A stretch of DNA of 64,000 nucleotides, from contig CAWUFE020000007.1 in the NCBI GenBank assembly GCA_963921345.3, positions 682,001 through 746,000 on the forward strand, in the 5' to 3' direction. Of this stretch, positions 34,354-43,107 are shown in pieces (within the stretch, counting starts at the first letter, position 1; each line of letters opens with the position of its first letter). Source of the stretch: Hoeflea_A sp963921345 (lineage in GTDB: Bacteria; Pseudomonadota; Alphaproteobacteria; Rhizobiales; Rhizobiaceae). Made by a program: the position numbers and the translations under genes. Below the pieces are notes generated by a model. The model made no database searches and was not told where the DNA came from. It saw only the letters and a list, made by a program, of their open reading frames with translations.

Positions 34354-35349
34354 TCAGCCTTTCCGGCGATCGCGCATGATAACGAAATCCGCACCGCTGC
34401 GTGTGTCGGGATGGGCCGGAAGGTCGGTCAGCATGAAGGCCGAACCGGGATGCAGGTTGCGGGCAATCCGCGCATAGGCATCGGGCGGAATGGTCAGGCG
34501 TGTCGTGGCAGCGAGTTCCCGCTGCTGGCGGACATCGTCCTCATGGCCCGTACCCATGCCGACGGCGATCCAGTCGAAGGATCGGCGACCCTTGTCGAAA
34601 CCCCGGAGGATGTAGACATGGCTGCCCAGCGGCTGCCCCGGATCAGCAATTCCGATGGGAGACTGCAGGTCGATCTCGCCGTCGCGCAGCCCGTAAATCG
34701 CCCGGTCGGCGCCGCTGACCAACAGGCTGAACGAGCCGTTACCCTTGCCTTGCCTGTCCACTGGCAGCGATTTGCCGGCCACGTGACCGGTCATGGTCTC
34801 GATCTGCTTGAGGTCGGCCTGGGACATGACCAGTCCAGCATGAGACAGGTTGCCGACGCCCGACCGCTCGTTGGTGACGATAACCGGCGTGCCGTTGTGG
34901 GTGACGCCGAACACCAGCGAAGCGAAATCCGTCGGCAAGTGCACGCAGCCATGCGAGCTTGGATAGCCCGGCAGTCCTCCGGCGTGCAGAGCCGCGCCGC
35001 CAAAGAAGAACTGGCTGTCCGGCATCGGCGCATTGTTGTACTGCTTCGAACGGTGCATTTTCTCCTTGCGCAGGATCGTGAAAACGCCTGTCGGCGTTTC
35101 AAACCCCGGGCGGCCGGTCGATACAGTCGTGGCACCGATGCGCACTCCGTTCCGGTAGACGAAGGCCAACTGGTCGGAGAGCGAAACGACCACCGCGACC
35201 GGACCGGAGAGCGAGCGTTCCGGATACCAAACCCATTCGCCGGGCTTGAGGTCGGTCCCGGGAGCGGCGTTCTGGGCCGTCGCGCCAGAGACATTGATTG
35301 CAGCCAGTCCGCCGGCGGCGGTCAACAGAAACGAACGTCGGGTTTGCAC
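34354..35349 (-). CDS. L,D-transpeptidase (YkuD domain) with Tat signal
   Basis: 331 residues from a GTG. The N-terminus MQTRRSFLLTAAGGLAAINV is a twin-arginine signal. The YkuD domain (about 48-165) ends in the active site HAGGLPGYPSSHGCVHLP with catalytic Cys135 and His133. These enzymes make 3-3 cross-links in peptidoglycan or attach proteins to it, and are beta-lactam insensitive apart from carbapenems. The C-terminal half (about 180-331) is of unknown type and includes YGLRDGEIDLQSP, possibly an accessory domain. Confidence 0.85.
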   Translation of the reverse strand: MQTRRSFLLTAAGGLAAINVSGATAQNAAPGTDLKPGEWVWYPERSLSGPVAVVVSLSDQLAFVYRNGVRIGATTVSTGRPGFETPTGVFTILRKEKMHRSKQYNNAPMPDSQFFFGGAALHAGGLPGYPSSHGCVHLPTDFASLVFGVTHNGTPVIVTNERSGVGNLSHAGLVMSQADLKQIETMTGHVAGKSLPVDRQGKGNGSFSLLVSGADRAIYGLRDGEIDLQSPIGIADPGQPLGSHVYILRGFDKGRRSFDWIAVGMGTGHEDDVRQQRELAATTRLTIPPDAYARIARNLHPGSAFMLTDLPAHPDTRSGADFVIMRDRRKG

Positions 35350-35451
35350 TGGAATGGCATCCTTGTTTGCGAATCGATGAGTTCTTCCGGCTTCCTACCG
35401 AGACGGCCGGGCGATTGTCCATTGAAAGTCCGGTCAAATTCGGTTGAACGT

Positions 35452-36825
35452 CTAACGCGAGTCGTGGAGCTTCTCCACCTGGTCTCGCAGCCGATCAAGG
35501 GCGGTGCTTGCCTCTGCTGAGAGGCTGACGCCGGCCAAAAGATCATCCTGCTCGTACGGGTCACTGGCAAGATCGAACAGCTGTTCTCCGTTGCCGGCCG
35601 TGTCCATGTATTTCCAGCGCCCGTCGCGAATGGCGACGCCTTCGGACTGGTTCATCCTGTTTCCGGTCTGCCCGCCCGGCGAACCGAACAGCTCCGAATA
35701 GGCGAATGTGCGCGGTGAACTTCCACCCGGCTTCAGCAGGGACGCAAAGCTGATGCTGTCCTGTGGCCAGGGGACGGCGCTGCCTTCGATACCGGCCAGG
35801 CTGGCGATGGTTGCGAACAGATCGGTCGAATTGACGAGCGCTTCCTCCCGCTGGCCGTGACGGGTGACGTCCTTTCCTGCAACGATCATCGGCACGTGAA
35901 TACCGCCTTCATACAGGCTGGCCTTGGCTCGGCGGCGCTGAAACGGCGCCTGGATGGTTCGGTTCGGTGTTCCGTTGTCGCCGATGAAGAACACGATCGT
36001 ATTGGCCCGCACGGAAGCCGGAATGCTGTCGAGCAGGCGACCCATTTCCGCATCGAGGGCTTCCAGCGCGGCAAAATAGTAATCGAGCGGCTGTGACCGC
36101 ATGCTCTGCCGGCTGCCGTCGAGCGACGCCGTGCTGACAAGATCGTCCGGCGGCAGGTGCAACGGCAGGTGCGGAGCCACATGGGCGAGCCATAGAAACC
36201 ATGGTTTGTCGCCTTGCGCGTCGATCCAGTCGATCCAGTCGATCGCATCGTCGGTCAGCACGGACGTGATGTAGCCGTCGACCATCTCGGTGTCGCCGTC
36301 GCGCGTGCGTGGCCAGGCATAATAGTCTTCGACCGTTCCCTCGATCACACCGGAATAGGTTCCGACACCAGCAAGCTCCGGGTGCTCGTTGCCGCCATTG
36401 TCGGCCGACGAAAGATGCCACTTGCCGATGACCGCGTGTGCATATTTCACCGGCGCGTAGCGATCGAGAAACTGAAACAGCGTCGTTTCATCGAGCGGAA
36501 GACCGCCGCTTCGCCGGCCGACCGCCGATCCGACACCGGTGCGAAACCCGTAACGGCCCGTCATGATCGTGGCGCGGGTCGACGAGCACATGGGCGTGGC
36601 ATAGAAATTGTCGAAGACCACGCCCTCGCGGCAAAGGGCCTCGAGGTTCGGCATGGTCGGTTTTACCGAGCTCTCCGGATAGCAGGGACTGGCGTCGAGC
36701 CCCATGTCGTCGGCGATCACCAACAGGATGTTCGGCGGTTCAGCGGCATGCGACGTCGACACCAACCCGCCCGTCAAGCCGGCTGCCAGCATCGCGATCG
36801 TCAGGAAGCCGCGTCGAGAGATCAT
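35452..36825 (-). CDS. sulfatase-family hydrolase with Tat signal and CSSTR active site
   Basis: 457 residues from the ATG at 36825, 8 bp after GGAGGA. Tat signal MISRRGFLTIAMLAAGLTGG, then the sulfatase/phosphatase fold: NILLVIADDMGLDAS with metal-binding Asp pair, and the active-site motif MCSSTRATIMTGRYG. Sulfatases use a formylglycine made from Cys in C-x-P-x-R; here Cys80 is followed by S-S-T-R84, so the proline is replaced by serine. Downstream it has IGKWHLS and FFIGDNGTP, both typical. Substrate unknown; maturation depends on whether the changed motif is recognised. Confidence 0.85.
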   Translation of the reverse strand: MISRRGFLTIAMLAAGLTGGLVSTSHAAEPPNILLVIADDMGLDASPCYPESSVKPTMPNLEALCREGVVFDNFYATPMCSSTRATIMTGRYGFRTGVGSAVGRRSGGLPLDETTLFQFLDRYAPVKYAHAVIGKWHLSSADNGGNEHPELAGVGTYSGVIEGTVEDYYAWPRTRDGDTEMVDGYITSVLTDDAIDWIDWIDAQGDKPWFLWLAHVAPHLPLHLPPDDLVSTASLDGSRQSMRSQPLDYYFAALEALDAEMGRLLDSIPASVRANTIVFFIGDNGTPNRTIQAPFQRRRAKASLYEGGIHVPMIVAGKDVTRHGQREEALVNSTDLFATIASLAGIEGSAVPWPQDSISFASLLKPGGSSPRTFAYSELFGSPGGQTGNRMNQSEGVAIRDGRWKYMDTAGNGEQLFDLASDPYEQDDLLAGVSLSAEASTALDRLRDQVEKLHDSR

Positions 36826-36908
36826 GACCGTGTTCCTCCGGGAATCGATTGACACCACAATGCCCGGCGCGAAAGATGGCATGTTGCGAGAAACGGGGAC
36901 AGCGAAAT

Positions 36909-37370
36909 ATGGCTCTGCTGCATTTGTCGGTTAACGCAAAGGAACCGCAGAAAATCGCCGATTTTCTGGCCGGTCTTCTTGGCGGCAGCGCCATGCCCTT
37001 TCCACCGTTTCCGGACAGCTGGATCGCGTTTTCGGAACGCGACGACGGGACGGCGATCGAAGTCTATCCGCTCACCCACCGGCTGACCGCAGGCGATGTG
37101 CAGGTGCATTGCGCGACAGACGGTGCTCCGGACGAGGCTGCAACGTTCGTTCATGCGGCGATCGGCTCGCCTTTGCCCGGAGATGCGATCCTGAAACGGG
37201 CCGAAGCGGAGAACTGGACGGCGCGTATCTGCAATCGCGGTCCCTTCGAATGCGTCGAAATCTGGTTGGAGAACCGGCTTCTGATCGAGGTGCTGGACCC
37301 CGACATGCAGCAGGACTACCGAAGTGGCATGAGCCAGCCGAACTGGCGCGCCATGTTCGGTCTCGACTGA
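36909..37370 (+). CDS. VOC/glyoxalase-like hypothetical protein
   Basis: 153 residues starting at the ATG at 36909 (MALLHLSVNAKEPQKIADFLAGLLGG), a beginning like vicinal-oxygen-chelate proteins. Further in there is AIEVYPLTHRL and ICNRGPFECVEIWLENRLLIEVLDPD, consistent with one beta-alpha-beta-beta-beta unit pair. No metal triad is obvious. Divergent from the sulfatase and convergent with the hydroxyproline operon. Assignment is by fold impression only. Confidence 0.55.
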   Translation: MALLHLSVNAKEPQKIADFLAGLLGGSAMPFPPFPDSWIAFSERDDGTAIEVYPLTHRLTAGDVQVHCATDGAPDEAATFVHAAIGSPLPGDAILKRAEAENWTARICNRGPFECVEIWLENRLLIEVLDPDMQQDYRSGMSQPNWRAMFGLD

Positions 37371-37375
37371 GTGTA

Positions 37376-38377
37376 TCAGCGCACCGAAAATCCATGCGCG
37401 AAGGGATCGCGCTCGTCGATGTAGATCGTGTTGAGCCCGGTGACCTGCGCCCATCCGCTGATCGACGGCACAATGGCGTCGAAATCGCCCACCCGGGCCT
37501 GGCCCTCGACACGCCCGCGAAACAGCGACCCGATAATGCTTTCATGGATGAACTCGCCTCCGACGCCGAGGTCGCCGCGCGCCGCCCACTGGGCCATCCG
37601 GGCCGACGTTCCGGTACCGCAGGGGGAACGGTCAATTGCCCGTTCGCCGTAGAACACGGCGTTGCGGGCCGTTGCCTCGGGATGCTCAGGCGCACCTGTC
37701 CAGAGAATATGGGAGAGCCCTTTGATCTCAGGTTTCTCGGGATGGATGAAATCGTATTTTTCGTTGAGCGCGGTACGCAACTCGCGGCTCCAGGCAACCA
37801 GATCGAGCGCCGAATGATCGGCCATGTCCCGGAAGGTCTCCTGCGGGTCGACGATGGCATAGAAATTTCCGCCATAGGCGACATCCACGACAAGCTCGCC
37901 GAGACCCGAACATTCCGCCGTCAGCGCCGTGGCATGTAGATAGGACGGCACATTGGTGAGGCGCACTTCCTCAACCTGCCCGTCATTCATCCGGTAGGTC
38001 GTGGTCACCTTGCCGGCCGGTGTGTCGAGATGAAGGACTCCGGGCTCTTTCGGATTGACCAGCCCGTGTTCGATAGCGATCGTGACGGTTCCGATCGTAC
38101 CGTGACCGCACATCGGCAGGCAGCCCGAAGTTTCGATGAACAGGACGGCGATATCGCAATCGGCACGGGTCGACGGATAGAGGATCGAGCCCGACATTTG
38201 GTCATGGCCGCGCGGCTCGAACATCAATCCCCTTCGGATCCAGTCGAACTCCCGCAAAAAATGGCCGCGCCTGTCGATCATGGTACCGCCCTCGAGCTGC
38301 GGTCCGCCGCTGGTGACGAGGCGCACAGGATTACCGCAGGTATGGGCATCGATGCAGGTGAAGGTGTGGCGCGCCAT
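37376..38377 (-). CDS. 4-hydroxyproline 2-epimerase (proline racemase family)
   Basis: 333 residues from the ATG at 38377 (GGAGG 5 bp upstream). Both catalytic cysteines of the epimerase are present: Cys90 in MCGHGTIG and Cys253 in SPCGTGTSAR; if the second were Thr it would be a dehydratase. It converts trans-4-hydroxy-L-proline to cis-4-hydroxy-D-proline. Last gene of the operon deaminase, oxidoreductase, epimerase; the set matches the bacterial hydroxyproline route, which strengthens the substrate call. Confidence 0.9.
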   Translation of the reverse strand: MARHTFTCIDAHTCGNPVRLVTSGGPQLEGGTMIDRRGHFLREFDWIRRGLMFEPRGHDQMSGSILYPSTRADCDIAVLFIETSGCLPMCGHGTIGTVTIAIEHGLVNPKEPGVLHLDTPAGKVTTTYRMNDGQVEEVRLTNVPSYLHATALTAECSGLGELVVDVAYGGNFYAIVDPQETFRDMADHSALDLVAWSRELRTALNEKYDFIHPEKPEIKGLSHILWTGAPEHPEATARNAVFYGERAIDRSPCGTGTSARMAQWAARGDLGVGGEFIHESIIGSLFRGRVEGQARVGDFDAIVPSISGWAQVTGLNTIYIDERDPFAHGFSVR

Positions 38378-38408
38378 TTTGGCCTCCATGAATGCTCGCC
38401 GGATAATA

Positions 38409-39668
38409 TCAAAAACGGTCGGCCCGAAACGGTTCGAGGTCGATCGAAGGTTGCTCGCCGATGATCAGCTGGCAGACCAGGTCGGCCGTTCCGGCCGACT
38501 GGGTCAATCCGAGATGGCCGTGCCCGAATGCGTAAACGATCCGCGGGCTCTTCCGCGATGCTCCGATCACCGGAAGGGAATCGGGCAGGGACGGCCGAAA
38601 GCCCATCCATTGCGATCCGCCTTCGGTCTCCAGTTCCGGCAGAAACGTCTTGGCTTTGGCGAGCAGGGCGTCCGCCCTCTTGAAGTTCGGAGGCAGAGCC
38701 AGCCCGCCCAGTTCGACGGCGCCGCCGACGCGAATTCCACAATCGAGCCGCGACACAACGAAACCATGCTCGGCAAACGTCACCTGGGTTCGCAGTTCGA
38801 AGCGGGCATCCGGCAGAGTGGTGTTGTAGCCGCGTTCGGTTTCCAGCGGGATTCGGTCGCCGATCGTCGCGGCCAGCCGATGCGACCAGGCGCCGGCGCA
38901 AACCACGACATTTCCGGCGGACATCGAACGCCCGTCCGTGCAGTGCACAGTGGCCGCCGCATCATTGGCGGATAGGGATTTGACCTCGGCGATTTCCAGC
39001 GTGCCGCCGCGATTGCGAAAGATGTCGGAGATGGTCAGGGAATACTCGAGCGGATCCGAGATCGAGTACCATTCCGGGGTAAAGGTCGCCGATACGAAAC
39101 GTTTGTCGAGACCCGGCTGGATATCGCCGAGGGCATATTCGCCATGAATGTGCTCGAAGGGAATTCCGTATTGCCGGCGTTTTTCCCAATAGGGGTGGGC
39201 GGCCTCGAATTTCGCGCGGCTTTCATAGACCTCCAGGTTGCCGTCCCGGCGCAACATGTCAGCTGTTGCGGTCTGCTTCAGGAACGGCAGCAGGGCGTGC
39301 TTGCTGTGACCCATCAAGGCGGCCTGCGCTCGAATGCTGCCTTCGACCCGGCTTCGCTTCGAGGCGCGCCAGAAGCGAAGCATCCACGGCGCCAGCTTGA
39401 CGGCGTAGGCGGGTGGAATGGACAACGGTCCGAGCGGATCGAGCAGCCAACGCGGCGCCTTGCGGACGGTTCCCGGCGTAGCCAGCGGCACGATCTCGGA
39501 AAAGGCGAAGGCACCGGCATTGCCGCGGGAAGCCTCCGCCGCCGGACCGGTGCGGTCGAGAACATGGACTTTCAGACCCCGGCGCTGCAGCAAAAAGGCG
39601 GTGGACAGGCCGACGATGCCGGCACCGACAACGAGCACATCGGGCTGAATGTCGTCCTGCTTTGCCAT
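38409..39668 (-). CDS. FAD-dependent D-amino acid (D-hydroxyproline) oxidoreductase
   Basis: 419 residues from the ATG at 39668. Rossmann FAD motif VLVVGAGIVGLSTAFLLQRRG (about 11-31) followed by the DAO/DadA-type fold; the C-terminal region has YAFGHGHLGLTQSAGTA, the FAD-contacting end of DadA proteins. In this operon the expected role is oxidation of cis-4-hydroxy-D-proline to 1-pyrroline-4-hydroxy-2-carboxylate. It lies between the deaminase (70 bp) and the epimerase (31 bp), same strand. Generic D-amino acid dehydrogenase is the alternative. Confidence 0.85.
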   Translation of the reverse strand: MAKQDDIQPDVLVVGAGIVGLSTAFLLQRRGLKVHVLDRTGPAAEASRGNAGAFAFSEIVPLATPGTVRKAPRWLLDPLGPLSIPPAYAVKLAPWMLRFWRASKRSRVEGSIRAQAALMGHSKHALLPFLKQTATADMLRRDGNLEVYESRAKFEAAHPYWEKRRQYGIPFEHIHGEYALGDIQPGLDKRFVSATFTPEWYSISDPLEYSLTISDIFRNRGGTLEIAEVKSLSANDAAATVHCTDGRSMSAGNVVVCAGAWSHRLAATIGDRIPLETERGYNTTLPDARFELRTQVTFAEHGFVVSRLDCGIRVGGAVELGGLALPPNFKRADALLAKAKTFLPELETEGGSQWMGFRPSLPDSLPVIGASRKSPRIVYAFGHGHLGLTQSAGTADLVCQLIIGEQPSIDLEPFRADRF

Positions 39669-39738
39669 GCCTGCTACCAGTTGGTTCGGCGATCCCGCCT
39701 CACTGGCAAGGCCGCTTCGAATCCCGGTCCGTTCGGCG

Positions 39739-40632
39739 CTAAAGTTGCGGGATTTGCGGGCGGCTGGCAACCGCCTGCCGAACCGTTTCCTCGACCTGCC
39801 GCCGATGATTTCCCGACAGCGGCAGGCGCGGTCCGCGAACGCGATCGGTCGATCCGATCTCGACCACCTCGGCGAGCTTGATCTGCTGCACCAGGAATGT
39901 CGACACATCGAGGTCAAGCAAGGGCCGGAACCACCGGTAGATCGCCAGCGCCTCGGAAAAACGCTGCTGGCGGATGAGTTCGTAGATCGCCACGCTTTCC
40001 CGGGGAAAGGCGACGGCGAGGCCGGCGATCCAGCCCACGGCGCCGACACTCAGCGCCTCGAAGGCGAGGTTGTCGACGCCGGTCAGAACCGCATAGCGAT
40101 CGCCGAGCCGGTTGAAGATCTCCGTGGCACGCCGGATGTCGTCGGAGCTCTCCTTGACGGCGACGAAGCGCTCGTCGGGCGCCAGTTCCTCCATCATCTC
40201 CGGCGTCACGTCCACCCGGTAGCCGACGCGATTGGAATAGATCATCACCGGCAGATCGCCGGCAGCCGCGATGGCTTTCAGATTGGTAATCGTCTCGTCG
40301 CGACTGGTGTGATAGAGCGGCGAGGGGACCACCATGATCCCGTCGGCTCCAACCGACGCAGCCCGCTTTGCCAGTGCGCAGGCCTCTCGGGTTCCTGGCT
40401 CTGAAATCGTCAGCAAAGCCGGCCTGTCGCCTGTCGCCTGCTTGCACAGCCTGAAGACGTCGAGGCGTTCGTCATGGGACAGCATGTTGCCCTCACCGAG
40501 CGTTCCGCAGGCGACCAGCCCGTGACAGCCGGCCTCCATCTGAAACGCGAAACAGCGTTCCATCTCAGCGTGGTCGAGGCTGCCATCCTCTTTGAATTTG
40601 GTGGTAACCGCCGGAATGACGCCGTTCCACAT
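39739..40632 (-). CDS. 1-pyrroline-4-hydroxy-2-carboxylate deaminase (DapA superfamily)
   Basis: 297 residues. Class I aldolase-like TIM barrel: the Schiff-base Lys160 lies in FVAVKESSDD and the catalytic Tyr132 in VMIYSNR; the substrate loop is GTLGEGNML. DapA itself usually has GTTGE, so this is a relative. Next to the epimerase and D-hydroxyproline oxidoreductase the natural call is the deaminase giving alpha-ketoglutarate semialdehyde. The next enzyme, a semialdehyde dehydrogenase, is not in the window. First gene of the operon; AGGGAG precedes the ATG. Confidence 0.83.
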   Translation of the reverse strand: MWNGVIPAVTTKFKEDGSLDHAEMERCFAFQMEAGCHGLVACGTLGEGNMLSHDERLDVFRLCKQATGDRPALLTISEPGTREACALAKRAASVGADGIMVVPSPLYHTSRDETITNLKAIAAAGDLPVMIYSNRVGYRVDVTPEMMEELAPDERFVAVKESSDDIRRATEIFNRLGDRYAVLTGVDNLAFEALSVGAVGWIAGLAVAFPRESVAIYELIRQQRFSEALAIYRWFRPLLDLDVSTFLVQQIKLAEVVEIGSTDRVRGPRLPLSGNHRRQVEETVRQAVASRPQIPQL

Positions 40633-40670
40633 GGTTTCGATCTCCCTGTTGACAAAACACTTCTATCAAG

Positions 40671-40682
40671 ATTGGATCCAAT
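40671..40682. promoter_or_regulatory. 12-bp perfect palindrome, candidate GntR operator
   Basis: ATTGGATCCAAT sits 38 bp upstream of the first hydroxyproline gene, flanked by ATACAATC, giving an AT-rich block in an otherwise GC-rich 415-bp divergent gap. Position suits repression of the catabolic operon by the divergent GntR protein. Confidence 0.5.
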
Positions 40683-41047
40683 ATACAATCATGATCAACG
40701 TGCCAACAGCATGACGCGACAATGGCGATGACGGAAACGGTCGGCTTGACGGATCGGAAAGGCGGGCGACGGGGCGGCGGGTCGGATAAGCGCGAGCCCC
40801 GCCGACGCCTCCGCCCAGGTTCGGCATCGCCTGCTGGCGCAGGCGCGGGCTCGCATGCCAAACAAACATATGTGCCGCCCTATTTGGCTCGCTTCGACGG
40901 CTTTGGAGCCGCTGAGCGAACGCCGCAGCAAACATGCAACTCGGCAAAAAAACAGGTAACAAACCTGAATGAGGTGCACAACACCGGCCACCCTCTGGAG
41001 GGTAGCCTGGTGTCGGTTGATCCACACGATTCGATGCGAGGGGCGGA
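40683..41047 (+). promoter_or_regulatory. intergenic leader of the gntR gene with 33-nt hairpin
   Basis: No convincing gene. A 109-codon open frame at 40722-41051 has arginine/glycine-rich shadow composition. Near the 3' end, 40981-41013 folds into a long stem (ACACC/GGTGT, GGC/GCC, ACCCTC/GAGGGT) ending 34 bp before the start codon, without a U-tract, so it is not a terminator. It may influence translation of gntR, whose start codon is TTG. Confidence 0.4.
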
Positions 41048-41743
41048 TTGAAACTGAAGGCGACAGACATCGGGCGATCGGCCTCGGCCTCATCGATCAT
41101 ATTCGATTCCCTCCGGCAGGCGATTATCGACGGCGAGTTGGAGGAGGGCGCGCCGCTGCGGCAGGACGAGATTGCCACGGCCTTCAACACCAGCCGGATT
41201 CCAGTGCGCGAGGCGCTGACGCGGCTGGAACAGCACGGCCTCATCGAAAGCCGCCGGTTTCGCGGAGCCGTCGTCGCCGGCTTGTCGGTGCGGGAAGCCA
41301 GCCAGATCTTCGATTTTCGAAGCCTGCTGGAAGGGGAAGTCATTGCGGCCGCCGTTCCGAAGATAAGCGGGGAGTCGCTGCTCGAGGCACGCGAGCTCGC
41401 CGCATCCTTCGACGCTTGCGAGGAACCGATGGGATGGGGCGAGCTGAACAGAAAATTTCACTACACACTCTACCGCGATAGCGATCTCGACTATCACCTG
41501 AAGATCGTCGACAACGCACTCGACCGGATCGAACGGTATCTCCGGGCTCAGCTGCTGCTGACGGACGGGCGTCGGCGCGCCAGCCGCGAACATCTGCAGA
41601 TTCTCGATGCTTGTGAACGGGGCGACGCCGGGGAGGCGCGACGGCTGACCCAAGATCATATTCTGGGCGCCAAGAAAGCACTGATTGACCATCTCGAGCG
41701 CGAAAGGCTGGCGGCCGACCAGCGTTCGACCGGATTATCGTGA
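41048..41743 (+). CDS. GntR family regulator (FadR/FCD type)
   Basis: 231 residues from a TTG (no in-frame ATG or GTG nearby; GAGGGG is about 5-7 bp upstream). GntR helix-turn-helix at about 18-75 (LRQDEIATAFNTSRIPVREALTRLEQHGLI) and an FCD ligand domain (about 85-220), with metal-ligand histidines in FHYTLYR and REHLQIL. Divergent from the hydroxyproline operon, so probably its repressor, responding to hydroxyproline or an intermediate. Its 3' end overlaps the convergent acetyltransferase by 9 bp. Confidence 0.87.
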   Translation: MKLKATDIGRSASASSIIFDSLRQAIIDGELEEGAPLRQDEIATAFNTSRIPVREALTRLEQHGLIESRRFRGAVVAGLSVREASQIFDFRSLLEGEVIAAAVPKISGESLLEARELAASFDACEEPMGWGELNRKFHYTLYRDSDLDYHLKIVDNALDRIERYLRAQLLLTDGRRRASREHLQILDACERGDAGEARRLTQDHILGAKKALIDHLERERLAADQRSTGLS

Positions 41744-42307
41744 AAGCGATTTGCGCATGATCGGGCGCGTCGGAGAGCGACGGGCCACTTCTTCGAAACC
41801 GGCGCGGACGAAAGCGCGGTGGAGGCCAGTCCAGGCATAAACCGGCGGATAGTTGGCCTTCGGTGGGTCGATCGGATAACCCTCGAGCGTCTCTGCGCCG
41901 CGATCCGCAGCAAAGGAACAGGCAGCTTCCAGCAACCTGACCGATAGACCCTGCTTGCGAAACGGCCTGGGGATCAGGAAACAGGACACGCTCCACACCG
42001 GCTGATCGTCGACCGGCTTGAGAGCACGCGATGTTTCCAGGCGCCGAAACAGGCGCCTGTCGGCGACCTGGATCCAGCCCGCCACCTCCGTTTCCCCTGC
42101 GTCGCCGTGAGCAAGAGCGACAAGGCCGGGCGAACCGTCGGTTTCGAATATCGCCTTCATGGCAAGACGGTTGGCTTCGCCCATCTGGGCATCCATCTGT
42201 TTCTTCGGAAGCCGCCAGAGCATGCACCAGCATCCGCCGCAGCCGCCCTTGTCGCCCATGACGGCCGTAAAGCCATCCCAGGTCGCCGGTTCGATCTTGA
42301 TCGTCAC
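41735..42307 (-). CDS. GNAT family N-acetyltransferase
   Basis: 190 residues. GNAT core with the acetyl-CoA loop in RPFRKQGLSVRLLEAA (R/Q-x-x-G-x-S/A-like) and a C-terminal GFEEVARRSPTRPIMRK. The N-terminal GDKGGCGGCWCMLWR, with three close cysteines, is a recurring feature of one uncharacterised GNAT branch. Substrate unknown. Tail-to-tail overlap of 9 bp with gntR. Confidence 0.8.
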   Translation of the reverse strand: MTIKIEPATWDGFTAVMGDKGGCGGCWCMLWRLPKKQMDAQMGEANRLAMKAIFETDGSPGLVALAHGDAGETEVAGWIQVADRRLFRRLETSRALKPVDDQPVWSVSCFLIPRPFRKQGLSVRLLEAACSFAADRGAETLEGYPIDPPKANYPPVYAWTGLHRAFVRAGFEEVARRSPTRPIMRKSLSR

Positions 42308-42397
42308 GTCATGCTCTTTCCGGTTTTCGCGTCGCTTTATGCATGAAGCGCGACGGCCCGGATATCAACAGCACTGCGTCCGAACGCCGGTCTGGGC

Positions 42398-42991
42398 TCA
42401 GAATTCCACGCCGGCTGCTATCAGCGCATTGCGGCAGGGCGGATCCAGCCTCGGGCCGTGGACCTTCAAACAGAACAGCACGTTGCCGTGACCAACGGGC
42501 ATGTTGGGGCAGAACAGCCGAAAATCCCGAGCGCAGGCATGGGCCGCGAGACGCATCTCCTGACGAAACGACATTTCCGGCACGCCGGAAGCCGCCGGCG
42601 ATGCGGCAGGGGCTGCGGCCGTCGTCTTGCTGCTCGTCTCCGCAGCCGCGGTTGTCGCGGTTTTCCCGGTCTGGGTTGCGGAAGCGGACTCGGATGCCGA
42701 GGACGCCGAACTCTTCGCCGGAGCCGAAGCCGACGTCGTGGGCGATCCGCCTCCCACCGCCTCCACTGCAGATTTGCAGGCCGGCGACAGTTTGCTTTCG
42801 TGCTGCTCGAGACAGACCAGGGCGGCCATGCCGTGCGGTTGGACGTCGGAGCAGTTGGCCCGGTAATCGGAAACGCAAGCCGACCGGATGGCCTGCTGCT
42901 GCGCTTCCGTGGGCGTCTGGGCAAAAGCCGATGGAACCAGGATGGATGTCATTCCGATGGATGCCAGCAGCAACGACAATGATATGCGCAT
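42398..42991 (-). CDS. secreted protein with two cysteine-rich repeats
   Basis: 197 residues: signal peptide (cleavage after SAFAQ, about residue 25), a first repeat (about 34-75), a low-complexity Ser/Ala/Thr linker (about 80-136), and a second repeat (about 150-190). Both repeats have exactly C-x7-C-x12-C-x11-C, the cysteine-rich repeat seen in GLG1-like proteins and in many short alphaproteobacterial exported proteins. Two disulfides per repeat are likely. Function unknown; the flexible linker suggests two independent binding modules. Confidence 0.75.
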   Translation of the reverse strand: MRISLSLLLASIGMTSILVPSAFAQTPTEAQQQAIRSACVSDYRANCSDVQPHGMAALVCLEQHESKLSPACKSAVEAVGGGSPTTSASAPAKSSASSASESASATQTGKTATTAAAETSSKTTAAAPAASPAASGVPEMSFRQEMRLAAHACARDFRLFCPNMPVGHGNVLFCLKVHGPRLDPPCRNALIAAGVEF

Positions 42992-43107
42992 GATATTTCT
43001 CCCTCAGGTCGGGCGGCAGGGGAGGCGCCGCGCGTGGTGTCGATGCCGGGGAGTTTCGGTCCGGTTTGGGGCGTTACTGCGGCGTTGCTGCCGTTACCGC
43101 ACCGTTC

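Noticed and set aside
34120..35520. 466-codon plus-strand frame
   Set aside because: Antisense to the HAD phosphatase and L,D-transpeptidase genes, whose motifs are clear.
40722..41051. 109-codon frame in the hydroxyproline intergenic region
   Set aside because: Gly/Arg-rich, no Shine-Dalgarno, overlaps the gntR start and the leader hairpin.
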